Of a DNA stretch of 64,000 nt, positions 62,513-64,000 are shown in pieces (position 1 is the first letter of the stretch; every line of letters starts with the position of its first letter). The notes below the pieces were generated by a model, which saw only the letters and a program-made list of their open reading frames with translations, made no database searches and was not told the DNA's origin. The position numbers and the translations under genes were made by a program. The stretch covers positions 4,115,499-4,179,498 of the forward strand of contig JALGQZ010000015.1 in the NCBI GenBank assembly GCA_023105745.1. The letters run 5' to 3'. Source of the DNA: Austropuccinia psidii. Lineage: Eukaryota; Basidiomycota; Pucciniomycetes; Pucciniales; Sphaerophragmiaceae.

Positions 62513-64000
62513 ATGGCCCAAACCCCGGGAAATTCACATGAATTCAATGAACGACCAACTTCAGCCCCAGAGAGTGGAAGTGAAATCTCTGATATCGCCA
62601 GTAGTCGTGAATCAGGCATTGAAGTAGAGAGCCAGTCTCATGAAGATAATCAAGATCCACCAGTTCTTCCAGAATGTGAGTATGCATCCATCTTGAATAT
62701 TTCTAATCTCCCAAAACCTGATATTGTGTCATAGCCTTTATTTCAGGTCAGCCTCCAAGCTCTCAGAAACCGAATTTTAAAAGTTATGAGAAGGAAAAGA
62801 CTGTTGAACCTTGTGCACCGACAGAAGATGATGGGCAAGATGATGTAAATTTGAGTGGGGAGGTGGAAATTATATCCAAGGAACGATTTGTCTCCAACAT
62901 TGCTCAAGCAATCCCAAGGCTTGAAAAAATCCAAAATGATAGTAAAATTCCTGATTATGTGCGCCAAAAGATTGCTGAAGCCATGAGCCTGCTCAAAATG
63001 GATTTGAACCGTAAGTCCATTACTAATTCAAAACAAAGTTGATAAAAATAGCTGCTTACCATATATGGGCAGGTGTGGAGGTGGGAGAATCTCTACCTGA
63101 AGGATCTCGAGTCGTCATTGGATTTCCAGGCAAAGGATTAGGAAAAAGACCAAATATACATGCAACCAAAAAAACAAACAAAAAACGCCGTAACTTTGAA
63201 GCCGCAAACGATTCTCACGATCAAGGTCATGAAATTATCAATGTTGAAGGGGACCATATTGATAATCAACCTCCACATACTGAACCCCCCAACACTCAAT
63301 GAAACAATCCATGATGAAGCTCCACATACTGAAAGCCCCCCGATACCAAATGAAACAATGCATGATGCAACCCCTCCCGCCTCTCGGAATATTCAAGCCT
63401 TTCAAGAAAGGGAAACAATTCAACATGATACAATGGGATGAGATATGACTGATATAGTTCCTGACCCTGAGCCCGAAGTGTCATCGTCTGTTACTTTTCA
63501 AGGAATATTTTTATCCCGCATGGAAGAGTTTGCAGGCATTTTGAATTATCATTCCAATATTACTCAACAATCATGGAAAAGGGGGCTTGATAATATCAAT
63601 AGTATTTAAAAAATCAATGGGACAATTTACCACCAAAAGATGCTCATACATTCCTGGCTGTTGGTATTAAGGTGATCAGTAACCAAGAGCTTAAAATGTC
63701 GGCCTGGCTGGAGGACCTTGAGATGGCAGGTGAGTTTTATCTTTGTGAATGATAAATGTTTATTGGCTGTTGACTGGTGATATAAATTGCAATATACAGG
63801 GTTAGATTTTTTTAAGCCAACCAAAACAGAAGTGTTTTTTGATCACAACATTTGGAATCTCAAATTGATGAAGGAATCAGCTAAACCTCCAGAGAATCTC
63901 CCAAACTCTGAACACTCCTTCTTCAAAATGATTCAGAGCCTTCTTTACCCCGCCAATCCAGTTAAACATTTTTGGGCAAATGTTATGTTTGAATCCATTA
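62513..64000 (+). pseudogene. Four-exon gene copy of unknown function, frame-damaged, runs off the window
   Basis: The start is ATG 62513 in CTCCGCTATGG. Exon 1 (62513-62675) ends at a GTGAGTATG donor. Exon 2 (62747-63010) encodes SSQKPNFKSYEKEKTVEPC through FVSNIAQAIPRLEKIQ to LKMDLN and ends at GTAAGTCC. Exon 3 (63073-63729) begins VEVGESLPEGSRVVIGFPGK and ends SAWLEDLEMA before GTGAGT. Exon 4 starts at 63800 with LDFFKPTKTEVFFDHN and is open to the edge. All three junctions are phase 1 and keep the frame. Within exon 3 the frame shifts near 63290 and returns near 63605, and a TGA occurs at 63439, so this copy is damaged. The protein is acidic and Pro/Thr-rich in the middle. I recall similar N-termini as multi-copy in Austropuccinia, suggesting a transposon-borne gene. 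No domain is assigned. A weaker reading is a host gene with sequencing errors. Confidence 0.55.

Noticed and set aside
1..64000. CRISPR array, rRNA genes or prokaryotic operons
   Set aside because: There are no regularly spaced identical repeats with unique spacers, no rRNA-like conserved blocks and no Shine-Dalgarno-led gene strings. Introns and element types are eukaryotic.

Overview
The window reads as AT-rich nuclear DNA of a rust fungus (Pucciniales). Three things point there: short spliceosomal introns (GT..AG, about 60-90 bp), very long AT-rich CpG-poor stretches, and mobile-element proteins of a type I recall as multi-copy in the giant genome of Austropuccinia psidii (myrtle rust). 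The species name is recall, not something I could check. Nearly everything recognisable is transposon-derived and decayed.

Layout. 1-7.8 kb: AT-rich, nothing callable. 8.3-10.5 kb: the one convincing single-copy-looking gene, minus strand, five exons, 626 codons, unknown function, in a locally GC- and CpG-richer block. 12.9-14.8 kb: a poly-A/T-rich tandem array passing into a GC-richer degenerate minisatellite. 20.07-26.20 kb: a complete but dead Mutator-like DNA transposon (MULE) with an 8-bp target duplication. Its coding remnants give, in order, a FAR1-like zinc domain, a MULE transposase, an RGRP AT-hook and an OTU cysteine-protease domain. A 1.49-kb solo LTR sits inside it. 30.81-40.82 kb: a full-length Ty3/Gypsy retrotransposon with 1.8-kb LTRs, 5-bp target duplication, PBS, PPT, and gag-PR-RT-RH-IN plus a chromodomain-like tail, killed by stops and frameshifts. 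41.1-42.4 kb: a tRNA-like pol III unit and a decayed repeat ORF. 46.7-50.2 kb: a decayed Tnp2/Plavaka-type transposase on the minus strand. 52.8-54.3 and 57.9-59.3 kb: two solo LTRs of one family in opposite orientation, each with a perfect 5-bp target duplication. Between them (55.4-56.9 kb) is a broken multi-exon gene of unknown function. 59.6-60.4 kb: a truncated LTR of the Gypsy family. 61.1-62.0 kb: a CpG-rich region with clustered ACGTCA motifs and a 48/37-bp minisatellite. 62.5-64.0 kb: a four-exon gene copy with two compensating frame changes, running off the window.

There is no operon logic. The biology is waves of insertion followed by LTR-LTR recombination (three solo LTRs), nesting (LTR inside MULE) and point-mutation decay. 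No rRNA, CRISPR, phage or bacterial-type genes are visible. Coordinates of target duplications, LTR ends and splice sites were counted by hand. Protein identities rest on motifs and recall, because no database could be searched.
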